This document shows positions 1-6,180 of a stretch of DNA of 6,244 nt, piece after piece. The notes under the pieces were generated by a model. The model was not told the origin of the DNA. It was given only the letters and a program-made list of their open reading frames with translations, and did not search any database. The translations under genes and the position numbers were made by a program. Position 1 is the first letter of the stretch. Each line of letters opens with the position of its first letter. This stretch comes from Planctomycetota bacterium (lineage in GTDB: Bacteria; Planctomycetota; Planctomycetia; Isosphaerales; Isosphaeraceae), in the NCBI GenBank assembly GCA_021818605.1, contig JAKAUH010001042.1, positions 1 through 6,244 on the forward strand, written 5' to 3'.

Positions 1-539
1 TATTCGGATCCCGGCGTGCACGGCGATCGGGATATGTGACGGGCAAGAAAAGCCCGGTTTCCATGCGGATCGTGGCGAAGTCCGATCCTGCCTGGCGAGC
101 TCTGCCTCCACCGGGTAGATCCGGCCCGTATCGGCGGTCGGATTCCCGGTCGGCGGGCGGGGCCGCCTCCGTTAACATATCTGGACATCAGGATGCGTGC
201 ATCGGCGTTTGCCCTATCACTCGCCGGGGCGAGGGACGGACACAGACCATCGTCGTGTCCTGTGTCGCGGAGAGAGAGGTGTTGCAACTCCCTCCACTAG
301 AGTATTGAGCGAGGTGTGACAGGTCTTTTCGGGCGAGGTGTGGGATTGGCCGTAGGGAGCGGGCGTCGGAGTCGGGGAGGGTGAGCCGATCGAATGCCGC
401 GTCTCAGATATCAGGTGCCGTAACCCAATGTGATGCAGTGGTTTGCGTTGTACTGGATTCCGAAAGAAATGGGGCTACGCCTGCATGGATTCGCATTCTT
501 CTGGAATTTTTTTGAATGGCAACCTCGCGAGCCCTCAGA
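1..539. other. Non-coding left flank, no supported gene
   Basis: I see no convincing gene, tRNA or rRNA here. The longest stretch open on the plus strand (36-308) has no recognisable domain, and its codons lose the strong G/C third-position preference of the real genes. Small structures visible are a 7-bp inverted repeat GACACAG/CTGTGTC (239-245 and 260-266, 14-nt loop), the palindrome GTTGCAAC (281-288), the heptamer GAGGTGT three times (276-282, 311-317, 335-341), and a run of seven T (507-513). Any of these may be chance. The first 39 bases could be the tail of a gene entering from the left (frame 1, stop at 37-39), but there is too little sequence to say. Confidence 0.5.
309..342. repeat. 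Short direct repeat GCGAGGTGTG x2
   Basis: GCGAGGTGTG occurs at 309-318 and again at 333-342, a 24-bp period, with a related GAGGTGT at 276-282. The spacing is near two helical turns, so a protein-binding array is conceivable. No gene begins close by, and a 10-mer repeat in GC-rich DNA can be chance. Confidence 0.25.
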
Positions 540-679
540 GTCTGTCCCGGAAGGGAGGGCGAGGCTCCCGCCGTGCCGCGATCAGTCGACAGCACACTGC
601 GGGCCTCCGGTCCCCGGTGAGGGGGGCGCGGCTCGCCGGGAGGCTCGCCCTCCCCATCCCTCGACCTTTCGGGACAGAC
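540..679. repeat. Nested inverted repeat (REP/BIME-like) at 3' end of sigma gene
   Basis: The inner arms 553-580 and 627-654 are inverted copies of a 28-nt unit with 25 of 28 positions matching; the first 18 nt match at 17. Each arm is also a small hairpin by itself: GGGAG (553-557) pairs with CTCCC (565-569), and GGGAG (638-642) with CTCCC (650-654). The outer arms 540-554 and 665-679 pair over 15 bp with one G-T wobble, including GTCTGTCCCG/CGGGACAGAC. The structure starts 2 bp past the sigma-factor stop codon, so it would fold in that gene's 3' untranslated region. There is no T tract on its exit side, so a classical intrinsic terminator is not supported. Two inverted REP-like hairpins (a BIME arrangement) or an mRNA 3' stabiliser are the likeliest readings. 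Confidence 0.6.
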
Positions 680-681
680 AT

Positions 682-1269
682 TCAGTCGATCAGCTCGCCC
701 ATTTCTTCCCGGAGGCGGCGGATGACGCGCGACCTGGCCTGGCGGACGGCGTTGGCGGTGATGCCCATCTCATCGGCGACCAGGGACGGCGCACGGCCCT
801 CGACGACCACCTGCCAGAAGGAGGTCCAGGTGCGTTCCTCGAACTCATCACGCAACAGGTCCACAACCCTCTGATAGAGGGCGCCCAGTTCGTCACTGCC
901 CTCGCTCAGGTCGGGCCCCGCGTCCGTATCGGGGATCTCCTCGAGCCTTTTGAGTGCGTCCGTCCCCCCGATTCCACGGTCGGGCCGGGTTCGCTTACGG
1001 TACTCGCGTGTCTTGTTCCGGGCGATGCCGCGCATCCATGCGCGAAATTTCGTCCCCGGCCGGTCGGCCTGGTATCGCGGCAGGCTCGAGGCGATCGCGA
1101 CGAAGATCTCCTGCGAGACGTCGGGGACGTCGGGCTCGGGAATCCCCGCCTGGCTGCACCAGTGGCGCACCAGAGGGGAATACAGCATCACCAGTCGCTC
1201 CCATGCGCCAGTCTCCCGGTTCAATGCGCGGCAGAGCAGCGAGGCCGAGGTCGGATCGTTCTGGCTCAT
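682..1269 (-). CDS. ECF-type RNA polymerase sigma factor
   Basis: This is a 195-residue sigma-70 family factor of the extracytoplasmic-function type, which would direct RNA polymerase to a small regulon. Region 2 spans about residues 22-92. It contains the region 2.2 signature DVSQEIF (50-56) and then a basic promoter-melting segment, FRAWMRGIARNKTREYRKR (75-93). A variable acidic linker covers about 94-127. Region 4 spans about 128-192, with a helix-turn-helix near 160-188 (EGRAPSLVADEMGITANAVR). This style of region 4, with FEERTWTSFW before the HTH, is typical of planctomycete ECF factors as I know them. The length is normal and no membrane segment is seen. The ATG at 1269 has only a weak Shine-Dalgarno (GGAA, 2 nt away), but region 2 begins where expected. 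It is divergent from the kinase gene across 212 bp, and no separate anti-sigma gene is present. Control by the kinase is inference. Its first four residues, MSQN, match those of the kinase. Confidence 0.93.
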   Translation of the reverse strand: MSQNDPTSASLLCRALNRETGAWERLVMLYSPLVRHWCSQAGIPEPDVPDVSQEIFVAIASSLPRYQADRPGTKFRAWMRGIARNKTREYRKRTRPDRGIGGTDALKRLEEIPDTDAGPDLSEGSDELGALYQRVVDLLRDEFEERTWTSFWQVVVEGRAPSLVADEMGITANAVRQARSRVIRRLREEMGELID

Positions 1270-1302
1270 CGTTCCGAATTCGTTGGGAGAGATCGACGCG
1301 CC

Positions 1303-1335
1303 CCGCCTTCGGCGGATGGCCAGAGTCGGCTGGCC
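1303..1335. other. Two small hairpins in the sigma-gene leader
   Basis: CCGCC (1303-1307) pairs with GGCGG (1311-1315) around a TTC triloop. GGCCAG (1318-1323) pairs with CTGGCC (1330-1335) around a 6-nt loop. They are 2 bp apart and lie 34-66 bp upstream of the sigma start, so they would fold in its 5' untranslated region if transcription starts further up. They may equally be double-stranded operator half-sites, or chance in GC-rich DNA. Confidence 0.35.
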
Positions 1336-1364
1336 CTCTCCGAATTCCTGTCACGCCGTTCACA

Positions 1365-1374
1365 ATATTAATAT
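1365..1374. promoter_or_regulatory. AT-rich palindrome ATATTAATAT in the divergent spacer
   Basis: A perfect 10-bp palindrome made only of A and T sits in otherwise GC-rich sequence, within an AT run at 1364-1374. It lies about 95 bp from the sigma start and 107 bp from the kinase start. It reads the same on both strands, so it could supply a -10 element or an easily melted region in either direction, or a regulator site. I found no well-spaced -35 partner on either strand. Confidence 0.4.
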
Positions 1375-1425
1375 GGGGGAGCATGTCCGATTCGGCTCTC
1401 AATCTAATCGACGTCAGGATCGCTC

Positions 1426-1453
1426 GCAACCCGCTCGTACTGCGTGTTAGAGT
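1426..1453 (+). promoter_or_regulatory. Candidate kinase promoter (GCAACC - 16 bp - TAGAGT)
   Basis: GCAACC at 1426-1431 resembles the AAC-containing -35 box common to ECF promoters. TAGAGT at 1448-1453 follows after 16 bp, and would put the transcript start about 20 bp before the ATG at 1482. If real, it would fit control of the kinase gene by its neighbouring sigma factor. This is pattern matching to a loose consensus only. Confidence 0.2.
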
Positions 1454-1472
1454 ATGGGACGGACCGACCGGC

Positions 1473-1476
1473 GAGG
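1473..1476 (+). promoter_or_regulatory. Ribosome binding site of the kinase gene
   Basis: GAGG lies 5 nt before the ATG at 1482, a normal spacing. The rival in-frame ATG at 1383 has GGGGGA only 2 nt away, too close to work well. The site therefore supports the start at 1482, as does the conserved CP..E.L..FALG.LPE N-terminus that begins right after it. Confidence 0.5.
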
Positions 1477-1481
1477 TCTCG

Positions 1482-4400
1482 ATGAGCCAGAACGCTTGCC
1501 CGACCCAGGAAACGTTGGTCGACTTCGCGCTGGGCAAACTGCCCGAGCCCAGCGTCGTCGAGGTCGCGCGCCATCTCGACGCCTGCCCCGCTTGCAATGA
1601 AAGAGTCGAGCGGCTGGACGGGGCGTCCGACTCGGTCTTCGAGGGGCTGAAGATCCTCCGGGATTCCGGTAGGGGCACGATGCCCGCCGATGCCGAGCGA
1701 ATCTCACCACCGGTTGTCTCGCTCGTGCCGCCGGACACGTCGTGGGGCGATTTCCGGATCATACGCGAGATCGGGCGGGGCGGCATGGGGGTCGTCTTCG
1801 AAGCCTACCAGGGCTCGTTGAAGCGACACGTGGCGCTCAAGCTCCTCCCCCCATACGGCGACCTGGCGCGGTTCCGTCGCGAGGCCGTGGCCGCCGGGCG
1901 GCTCCATCACACAAACATCGTGCCCGTCTTCGGCATCGGCGAGGATGTCGGCCGCCCCTATTTCGTGATGCAGTATATCGACGGCCGCGGGCTCGACAGG
2001 GTCCTGAGGGATCGGGCCGCCTCGGGCGAAGGATCGGTCCGATTCGACGGCCGTGAGGCGGCGCGGATCGGCGTGCAGGCGGCCGAGGCGCTGGCGTACG
2101 CCCACGCGCGGGGCGTGATCCACCGCGACATCAAGCCGTCGAACCTCCTGATGGAGCGGCAGGGGACCGTCTGGGTGGCCGACTTCGGCCTGGCCCACGA
2201 CGACAGCGAGACCCAGACGCTGACCCACACCGGCGACTTCCTGGGGACGTTGCGCTACGTGGCGCCGGAGCGGCTGGTCGGGCGTGGCGATGAGCGGGTG
2301 GACATCTACGGGCTGGGCGCCACGCTCTACGACCTGATCTGCGGCCGTCCGCCCTACGCCGAGGCCGATCGGGCGGCGCTCTTGAACCGGATCCTCCACC
2401 ACGACCCGCCACGCCCTCGGGACATCGTCCCGAAGATCGCACGCGACCTGGAGACGATCGTCCTGAAGGCGATGGCAAGGGAGCCGTCGCACCGATATGC
2501 GACGGCCGGGGCGATGGAGGAAGACCTGCGGCGGTTCCTGGAGGACCGGCCGATCCTGGCGCGTCGGGCCGGGCTGCTGGGCCGGACGATGCGGTGGTGC
2601 CGGCGGAACCGGGCCGTGGCCGCGCTGCTGGCGGCGCTGGTGGTGGTGTTCCTCGGGGGCTTCGCGGGCGTGACCGTCCAGTGGATCCGCGCCAACCGGC
2701 TGGCGAAGGAGCAGTCGGACCTCCGGATCAAGGCCCAGGTCGAGGTCGCCGCGCGCGATTTCGAGAAAGGCCTCGAGCTCGCGCAGAATGGAGACGTCGA
2801 CTACGGCCTTGTCTGGATGGCCGAGGCCCTCGCCGAGGCGCCGCCGGAGCACACCGACTTCGCCCGGGTCGTGCGGACCAATCTGTCGGCCTGGGACCGC
2901 CTGGTGCCGCGCCGCCGCGCCGTTCTGGAGCATCCCACCAAGGTCTATAACGCCCGCTTCCGCCCCGATGGGCGGGTCATCCTGACCCAAGGCGAGGAGA
3001 AGGTCGCCCGGCTCTGGGACGCGGCGACCGGCCGGCCGCTCGCCCCGCCGCTGGAGCACCCCGGCGAGGTCACCTGCATCGGCTTCTCGCCCGACGGCCG
3101 GCTCGCCGCCACCGGCTGCTCTGACGCCAAGGTCCGGCTCTGGGACGCGGCGACCGGCCGGCCCGCCGGGCCGACCCTCACTCACGCTCCCGCGGCCGAT
3201 CAGGGCAGCGCCGTCGGCTGGGTCCAGTTCTCCCCCGATGGCCGGCTCCTCCTGAGCCGCGATTTCCTCCAGGCATGCCGGCTGTGGGAGGTCCGAACCG
3301 GGAAGCCGATCGAGCTGCCCCGCGAGGTGGTGCTGGACCGATTCTACGGGGAAACTCGATCCGAGATCGATGCCACATATCACCATACCGAAAACTCCAA
3401 CCGCGTCGAGTTCTTCACACCGGATGGGCGTCACCTGCTGCTGCTGGATCCCCTGGGCCAACAGGTCCGCCTTTGCGACATCGCAGGCCGCGCCGTGGTC
3501 GGGGCCGCTCTTCCGAGTGAGCGGCTGAAATGGCTCTCCTACTCGCCCGGCGGTCGATTCCTCGGGACCGGGAGCCGGGACGGGACGGCACGGATCTGGG
3601 ATGCGGGCACTGGCGAGGCGGTCGCCGCGCTGCCCCCGGGCGGGCGGGACTTCGGCGGGGCGACCTTCTCACCCGACGGCCGCCGGCTGCTGGTCTTCTC
3701 GACCGATCACACGGCGCAGCTCTGGGACATCGCCGAGGGCCGCCGGATCGGCAAGCCCCTTCGGCACGGCAATAAGATCCGCGTCGGTGCGTTCTCACCC
3801 GACGGGCGGTTGATCCTGACCGCCAGCGAGGACCATACGGCGCGGCTCTGGGACGCGTCCACCGGCGCGGCGATCGCCGCGCCCTTGCGGCACGAGCGCG
3901 AGGTCTGGGATGCCTCGTTTTCGCCCGATGGCGGGCTGGTCCTGACGGCCAGCCAGGATGGTACCGCCGGGCTCTGGGAGCTTGGCCCCGGCGGCATCGT
4001 CCCGATCGGCGAACGGCCTGGCCCACCGGGTGGTCTCGTCGCCGGCAGCCCGATTCATGGTCGTCACGCCAGGACGTTACTGACGGCCATCGATCGGGAC
4101 GGCTCTCGCGTCTTGATCTCCGGCGACGATCAGATCCGAATAGTCGAGGTCGAATCGGGACAACCGGTCGGTCCTCCCGAGATGCAATTGGGATGGGACA
4201 CTCCCTGGGCCGCCGCGTTCAGCCCGGACGGTCGGCGCCTCGCGATTGGTGGCAGCGGCGGGATCCTTTGCTTTGAGGTCAAGGCCGGCGACCCGAGCTG
4301 GCCCCACCTGGCCCGGGATGAGGCGTCCAGCCTTCTGATCGAGCGCCTTCTGGTCGAGCGGTGGGCTCGGACCGAAAGCATCCGGTCCCTGGCCTTTCGA

Positions 4401-6053
4401 CCCGACGGCCGGATGCTGGCCGCAGGGGCGACTGACAACATCATCCGGCTCTATGATGTCCAGGCCGGGAAAGATGCCGGACGGCCGTTCGTGGCGGAGG
4501 CGCCGGTCGTCAGCCTGGCCTTCAGCCCGGATGGACGGATGCTGGCAGCCGGCACGGACGAGCGGGGCTGCCGCGTGACCCTATGGGACGTGGGCTCCGG
4601 CCAGGTCAGGGGTGATTCGGTGCGATTCAAGGACTCCGTCCCGTTCCTGGCGTTCCGCCCGGATGGATCGGCGCTGGTTGCCGGGTCGTTGGATGGGACT
4701 GCCCGGATCATCGACACGGCGACGGGACAGGTGCGTGCGGAGATCCCGACCAACGGCCGGCTCCACGGCGTCGCGATCAGCCCGGATGGGCGACGGATCG
4801 TGACCAGCAGCGACCGGGGCGAGGTCGCCGAGGCCCGGCTCTGGGATGCCGCCACGGGAGAGCCGGCCTCGCCGGCGATGAGCCATCCCAGCCACCCGCG
4901 GCTCTCGCCGGCCTTTCGGCCCGATGGGCGTGCCCTGGCGGTCGCCTACACCGACGGCACGATCCGACTCTGGGACGTCGCCACCGCCCGGCCACTGGGC
5001 CCGGTGGGGACGCTCCGCAACGAGTGCTCCGCGATGGCTTTCCGGCCTGACGGCCGATCGATCGTGGCGGTGGAGCTGCCCGGTATCGCCCACACGTTCT
5101 CCGTGCCCGAGCCCGCCGGTGGTCCGGTCGAGGGCCTGGTCCGATCCGTTCGCTTGCGGACCGACCGGCGACTCGACTCCGGCCGGTCGGTCGTCGTGCT
5201 CTCGCCCGACGAGCGGCGACGGCTCCGGGTCGAGGGTGACGAGTCGCCGCCGCGTCCTGGAGCATCGGAGGAAGCCGACTGGCACGAGCGGTGCGCTCGC
5301 GACGCCGAGGCGGATGGGGACCATTTCGGCCTGCGGTGGCACCTCGACCGGCTGATCGCGGCCCGGCCCGATGACGGGTCGCTGCAGGCCCGCCGGGCCC
5401 GCACCGAAGTAGGGACCGCCGAGGAGCGGTTTCGGGCCCGGGAGTGGAGCGCGGCGGCCCGGGTCTACGACCTCGCCATCGTCGGGGGTCCGATCCCTGT
5501 GGACGTGTGGGCCCACGCTGCGGTCGCCCACCTCGAGCTGGGCGACGAGGACGGCTACCGGCGCATCTGCCGGAACCTGCGGGCCCGGTACCCGGCGGCG
5601 CGGGGCCGATACGTGTTCGAGACATTGGTGCACATCGTCTGCGTCCTCGGGCCCGGCGGCGTCGGCGACGATGGGAAGGTGCTCGGCTGGACGGCCCAGG
5701 CCAGGGAGACCGGCCCGCTCTCTCAGGGTTATCGACTCTGGTCCGGCCATGATCAGGGCATGGTGCTGTACCGACTGGGCCGGTACCGTGAGGCTATCAG
5801 CCGCCTTCGCGAGGGAGTCGGCCCGGGCGAGATCGCGTTGTCGTTCCCGGACGGGGTCTTCCTGGCCATGGCCCATTGGCAGATCGGTGAACGACGTGAG
5901 GCGCGCTCCGTGCTGAGGTGGCTCGAGGACTGCGTGCGCGACGGGAAGCAAAACGACCCGTGGCCTCAGTTCGCGGCCAAATACGTGCTCCTTCGCGAGG
6001 CGGAGCGTCTGATCCTCGACGGCGATTTCCCGGCCGATCCGTTCTCGCTCTGA
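1482..6053 (+). CDS. Transmembrane Ser/Thr protein kinase with N-terminal zinc-finger-like module, WD40 repeats and TPR-like C-terminus
   Basis: This 1523-residue protein is a Hanks-type kinase fused to a propeller array. Residues 6-45 form an anti-sigma-like zinc module: H31, C35 and C38 make HxxxCxxC, with C6 a possible fourth ligand. The kinase domain spans about 91-354. It has the glycine loop IGRGGMGVV (97-105), VALK with catalytic K120, alpha-C E134, HRDIKPSN (214-221, catalytic D216), DFG (234-236), APE (261-263) and D274, so it should be active. The activation loop is rich in Thr (244, 246, 248, 250, 256). Basic residues 371-377 precede one membrane helix (about 378-400), predicting a cytoplasmic kinase with the rest outside. 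A helical TPR-like stretch (about 421-455), about 16 WD40 blades (483-1217) and a TPR-like tail (about 1264-1510) follow. It faces the sigma gene divergently. The frame stays open upstream to 954, over the sigma gene, but this is spurious. Substrate and signal are unknown; the sigma factor is the obvious candidate target. Confidence 0.93.
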   Translation: MSQNACPTQETLVDFALGKLPEPSVVEVARHLDACPACNERVERLDGASDSVFEGLKILRDSGRGTMPADAERISPPVVSLVPPDTSWGDFRIIREIGRGGMGVVFEAYQGSLKRHVALKLLPPYGDLARFRREAVAAGRLHHTNIVPVFGIGEDVGRPYFVMQYIDGRGLDRVLRDRAASGEGSVRFDGREAARIGVQAAEALAYAHARGVIHRDIKPSNLLMERQGTVWVADFGLAHDDSETQTLTHTGDFLGTLRYVAPERLVGRGDERVDIYGLGATLYDLICGRPPYAEADRAALLNRILHHDPPRPRDIVPKIARDLETIVLKAMAREPSHRYATAGAMEEDLRRFLEDRPILARRAGLLGRTMRWCRRNRAVAALLAALVVVFLGGFAGVTVQWIRANRLAKEQSDLRIKAQVEVAARDFEKGLELAQNGDVDYGLVWMAEALAEAPPEHTDFARVVRTNLSAWDRLVPRRRAVLEHPTKVYNARFRPDGRVILTQGEEKVARLWDAATGRPLAPPLEHPGEVTCIGFSPDGRLAATGCSDAKVRLWDAATGRPAGPTLTHAPAADQGSAVGWVQFSPDGRLLLSRDFLQACRLWEVRTGKPIELPREVVLDRFYGETRSEIDATYHHTENSNRVEFFTPDGRHLLLLDPLGQQVRLCDIAGRAVVGAALPSERLKWLSYSPGGRFLGTGSRDGTARIWDAGTGEAVAALPPGGRDFGGATFSPDGRRLLVFSTDHTAQLWDIAEGRRIGKPLRHGNKIRVGAFSPDGRLILTASEDHTARLWDASTGAAIAAPLRHEREVWDASFSPDGGLVLTASQDGTAGLWELGPGGIVPIGERPGPPGGLVAGSPIHGRHARTLLTAIDRDGSRVLISGDDQIRIVEVESGQPVGPPEMQLGWDTPWAAAFSPDGRRLAIGGSGGILCFEVKAGDPSWPHLARDEASSLLIERLLVERWARTESIRSLAFRPDGRMLAAGATDNIIRLYDVQAGKDAGRPFVAEAPVVSLAFSPDGRMLAAGTDERGCRVTLWDVGSGQVRGDSVRFKDSVPFLAFRPDGSALVAGSLDGTARIIDTATGQVRAEIPTNGRLHGVAISPDGRRIVTSSDRGEVAEARLWDAATGEPASPAMSHPSHPRLSPAFRPDGRALAVAYTDGTIRLWDVATARPLGPVGTLRNECSAMAFRPDGRSIVAVELPGIAHTFSVPEPAGGPVEGLVRSVRLRTDRRLDSGRSVVVLSPDERRRLRVEGDESPPRPGASEEADWHERCARDAEADGDHFGLRWHLDRLIAARPDDGSLQARRARTEVGTAEERFRAREWSAAARVYDLAIVGGPIPVDVWAHAAVAHLELGDEDGYRRICRNLRARYPAARGRYVFETLVHIVCVLGPGGVGDDGKVLGWTAQARETGPLSQGYRLWSGHDQGMVLYRLGRYREAISRLREGVGPGEIALSFPDGVFLAMAHWQIGERREARSVLRWLEDCVRDGKQNDPWPQFAAKYVLLREAERLILDGDFPADPFSL
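2928..5132 (+). repeat. Coding array of about 16 WD40 blades
   Basis: Within the kinase protein, units of about 40-44 residues recur. Each centres on F(S/R)PDGR and most end in (R/L)LWD.ATG. Blades by eye begin near residues 483, 525, 567, 640, 679, 719, 761, 803, 862, 902, 962, 1004, 1048, 1090, 1134 and 1177. Blades 4, 9, 10, 13 and 16 have degenerate WD ends. Non-blade insertions occur at about 614-639, 845-861 and 942-961. Sixteen blades fit two stacked propellers of seven or eight blades. WD40 propellers act as binding platforms; the ligand is unknown. Confidence 0.85.
3008..3163 (+). repeat. 30-bp exact direct repeat between WD40 blades 1 and 2
   Basis: Positions 3008-3037 and 3134-3163 are identical over 30 bp and offset by 126 bp, exactly 42 codons or one blade. 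Both encode RLWDAATGRP. Identity includes third codon positions, so it reflects recent duplication or gene conversion between blades rather than protein-level constraint alone. Confidence 0.8.
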
Positions 6054-6062
6054 GCCGGCCGA

Positions 6063-6096
6063 CGGAAAAAAGGGGTCAGCGGAAAAAAGGGGTCAG
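6063..6096. repeat. Two exact tandem copies of CGGAAAAAAGGGGTCAG
   Basis: The 17-bp unit occupies 6063-6079 and 6080-6096 with no mismatch and no spacer, 9 bp after the kinase stop codon. The second copy supplies the left stem of the hairpin at 6090-6122. The core GGGGTCAG recurs twice more at 6192-6199 and 6210-6217. The units are non-coding. Confidence 0.9.
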
Positions 6097-6122
6097 AACC
6101 CTTTATTTAAGGGTCCTGACCC
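6090..6122 (-). terminator. Hairpin with minus-strand T tract; possible intrinsic terminator or REP-like palindrome
   Basis: The stem 6090-6103/6109-6122 pairs GGGTCAG with CTGACCC and ACCCTT with AAGGGT. There is a single A-C mismatch (6097/6115) and a 5-nt loop, TATTT. Read on the minus strand, the stem is followed after one C by six T (complement of 6083-6088), the form of an intrinsic terminator for a gene entering from the right. On the plus strand no T tract follows, so it should not terminate the kinase transcript in the classical way. Since its arms are part of a repeat family, it may instead be a REP-like element. Confidence 0.5.
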
Positions 6123-6124
6123 GA

Positions 6125-6172
6125 ATGGCACGTCCCCAAGGCGTAAGCCCTTGGCTGAAAATGACTTGCCAT
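6125..6172. repeat. Second palindrome with GTAA loop between the two repeat arrays
   Basis: ATGGCA (6125-6130) pairs with TGCCAT (6167-6172), then GTC (6132-6134) with GAC (6163-6165). Inside, CCAAGGC (6136-6142) pairs with GCCTTGG over 6147-6154 with one bulged C, closing a GTAA loop (6143-6146) of the GNRA type. The nested form and its place inside the GGGGTCAG cluster suggest a dispersed intergenic palindromic repeat. Confidence 0.55.
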
Positions 6173-6180
6173 GGCTATCG

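Larger units (their letters stand above)
1270..1481. promoter_or_regulatory. Divergent intergenic control region between sigma and kinase genes
   Basis: The 212-bp spacer lies between the two start codons and must hold the promoters of both genes. It contains an isolated AT-rich palindrome (1365-1374), two hairpins on the sigma side (1303-1335), and the 9-mer TCCGAATTC twice in direct orientation (1273-1281 and 1339-1347). Its outer edges overlap a 15-bp perfect inverted repeat that spans both start codons. An open frame runs through it into the kinase frame, but that is a GC-rich artefact. Promoters cannot be placed firmly, because no planctomycete consensus is clear here. Confidence 0.6.

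Noticed and set aside
1..39. Possible C-terminal tail of a gene entering from the left (frame 1, ends at TGA 37-39)
   Set aside because: Only 12 codons are visible, with modest codon bias and no motif; cannot be distinguished from chance.
36..308. 90-residue open frame on the plus strand
   Set aside because: No recognisable domain, no clear ribosome binding site, and codon use drifts away from the local G/C third-position bias in its second half.
495..513. ATTC/GAAT mini-hairpin followed by seven T, resembling a plus-strand terminator
   Set aside because: The stem is only 4 A/T-rich base pairs and no plus-strand gene is seen just upstream.
430..1371. Long plus-strand open frame across the sigma gene
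   Set aside because: It is antisense to a gene with clear sigma region 2 and 4 motifs, and its translation shows no domain; a typical GC-rich shadow frame.
954..1481. Upstream extension of the kinase frame, including an in-frame ATG at 1383
   Set aside because: It overlaps the sigma gene antisense. The ATG at 1383 has its purine run too close, and the conserved family N-terminus begins at 1482.
1704..3461. 585-residue minus-strand open frame opposite the kinase
   Set aside because: Low-complexity Arg/Pro/Gly-rich translation opposite a conserved kinase domain; shadow frame.
4581..5951. 456-residue minus-strand open frame opposite the WD40/TPR region
   Set aside because: Mirrors the repeated PDGR codons of the real gene and has no independent domain signal.
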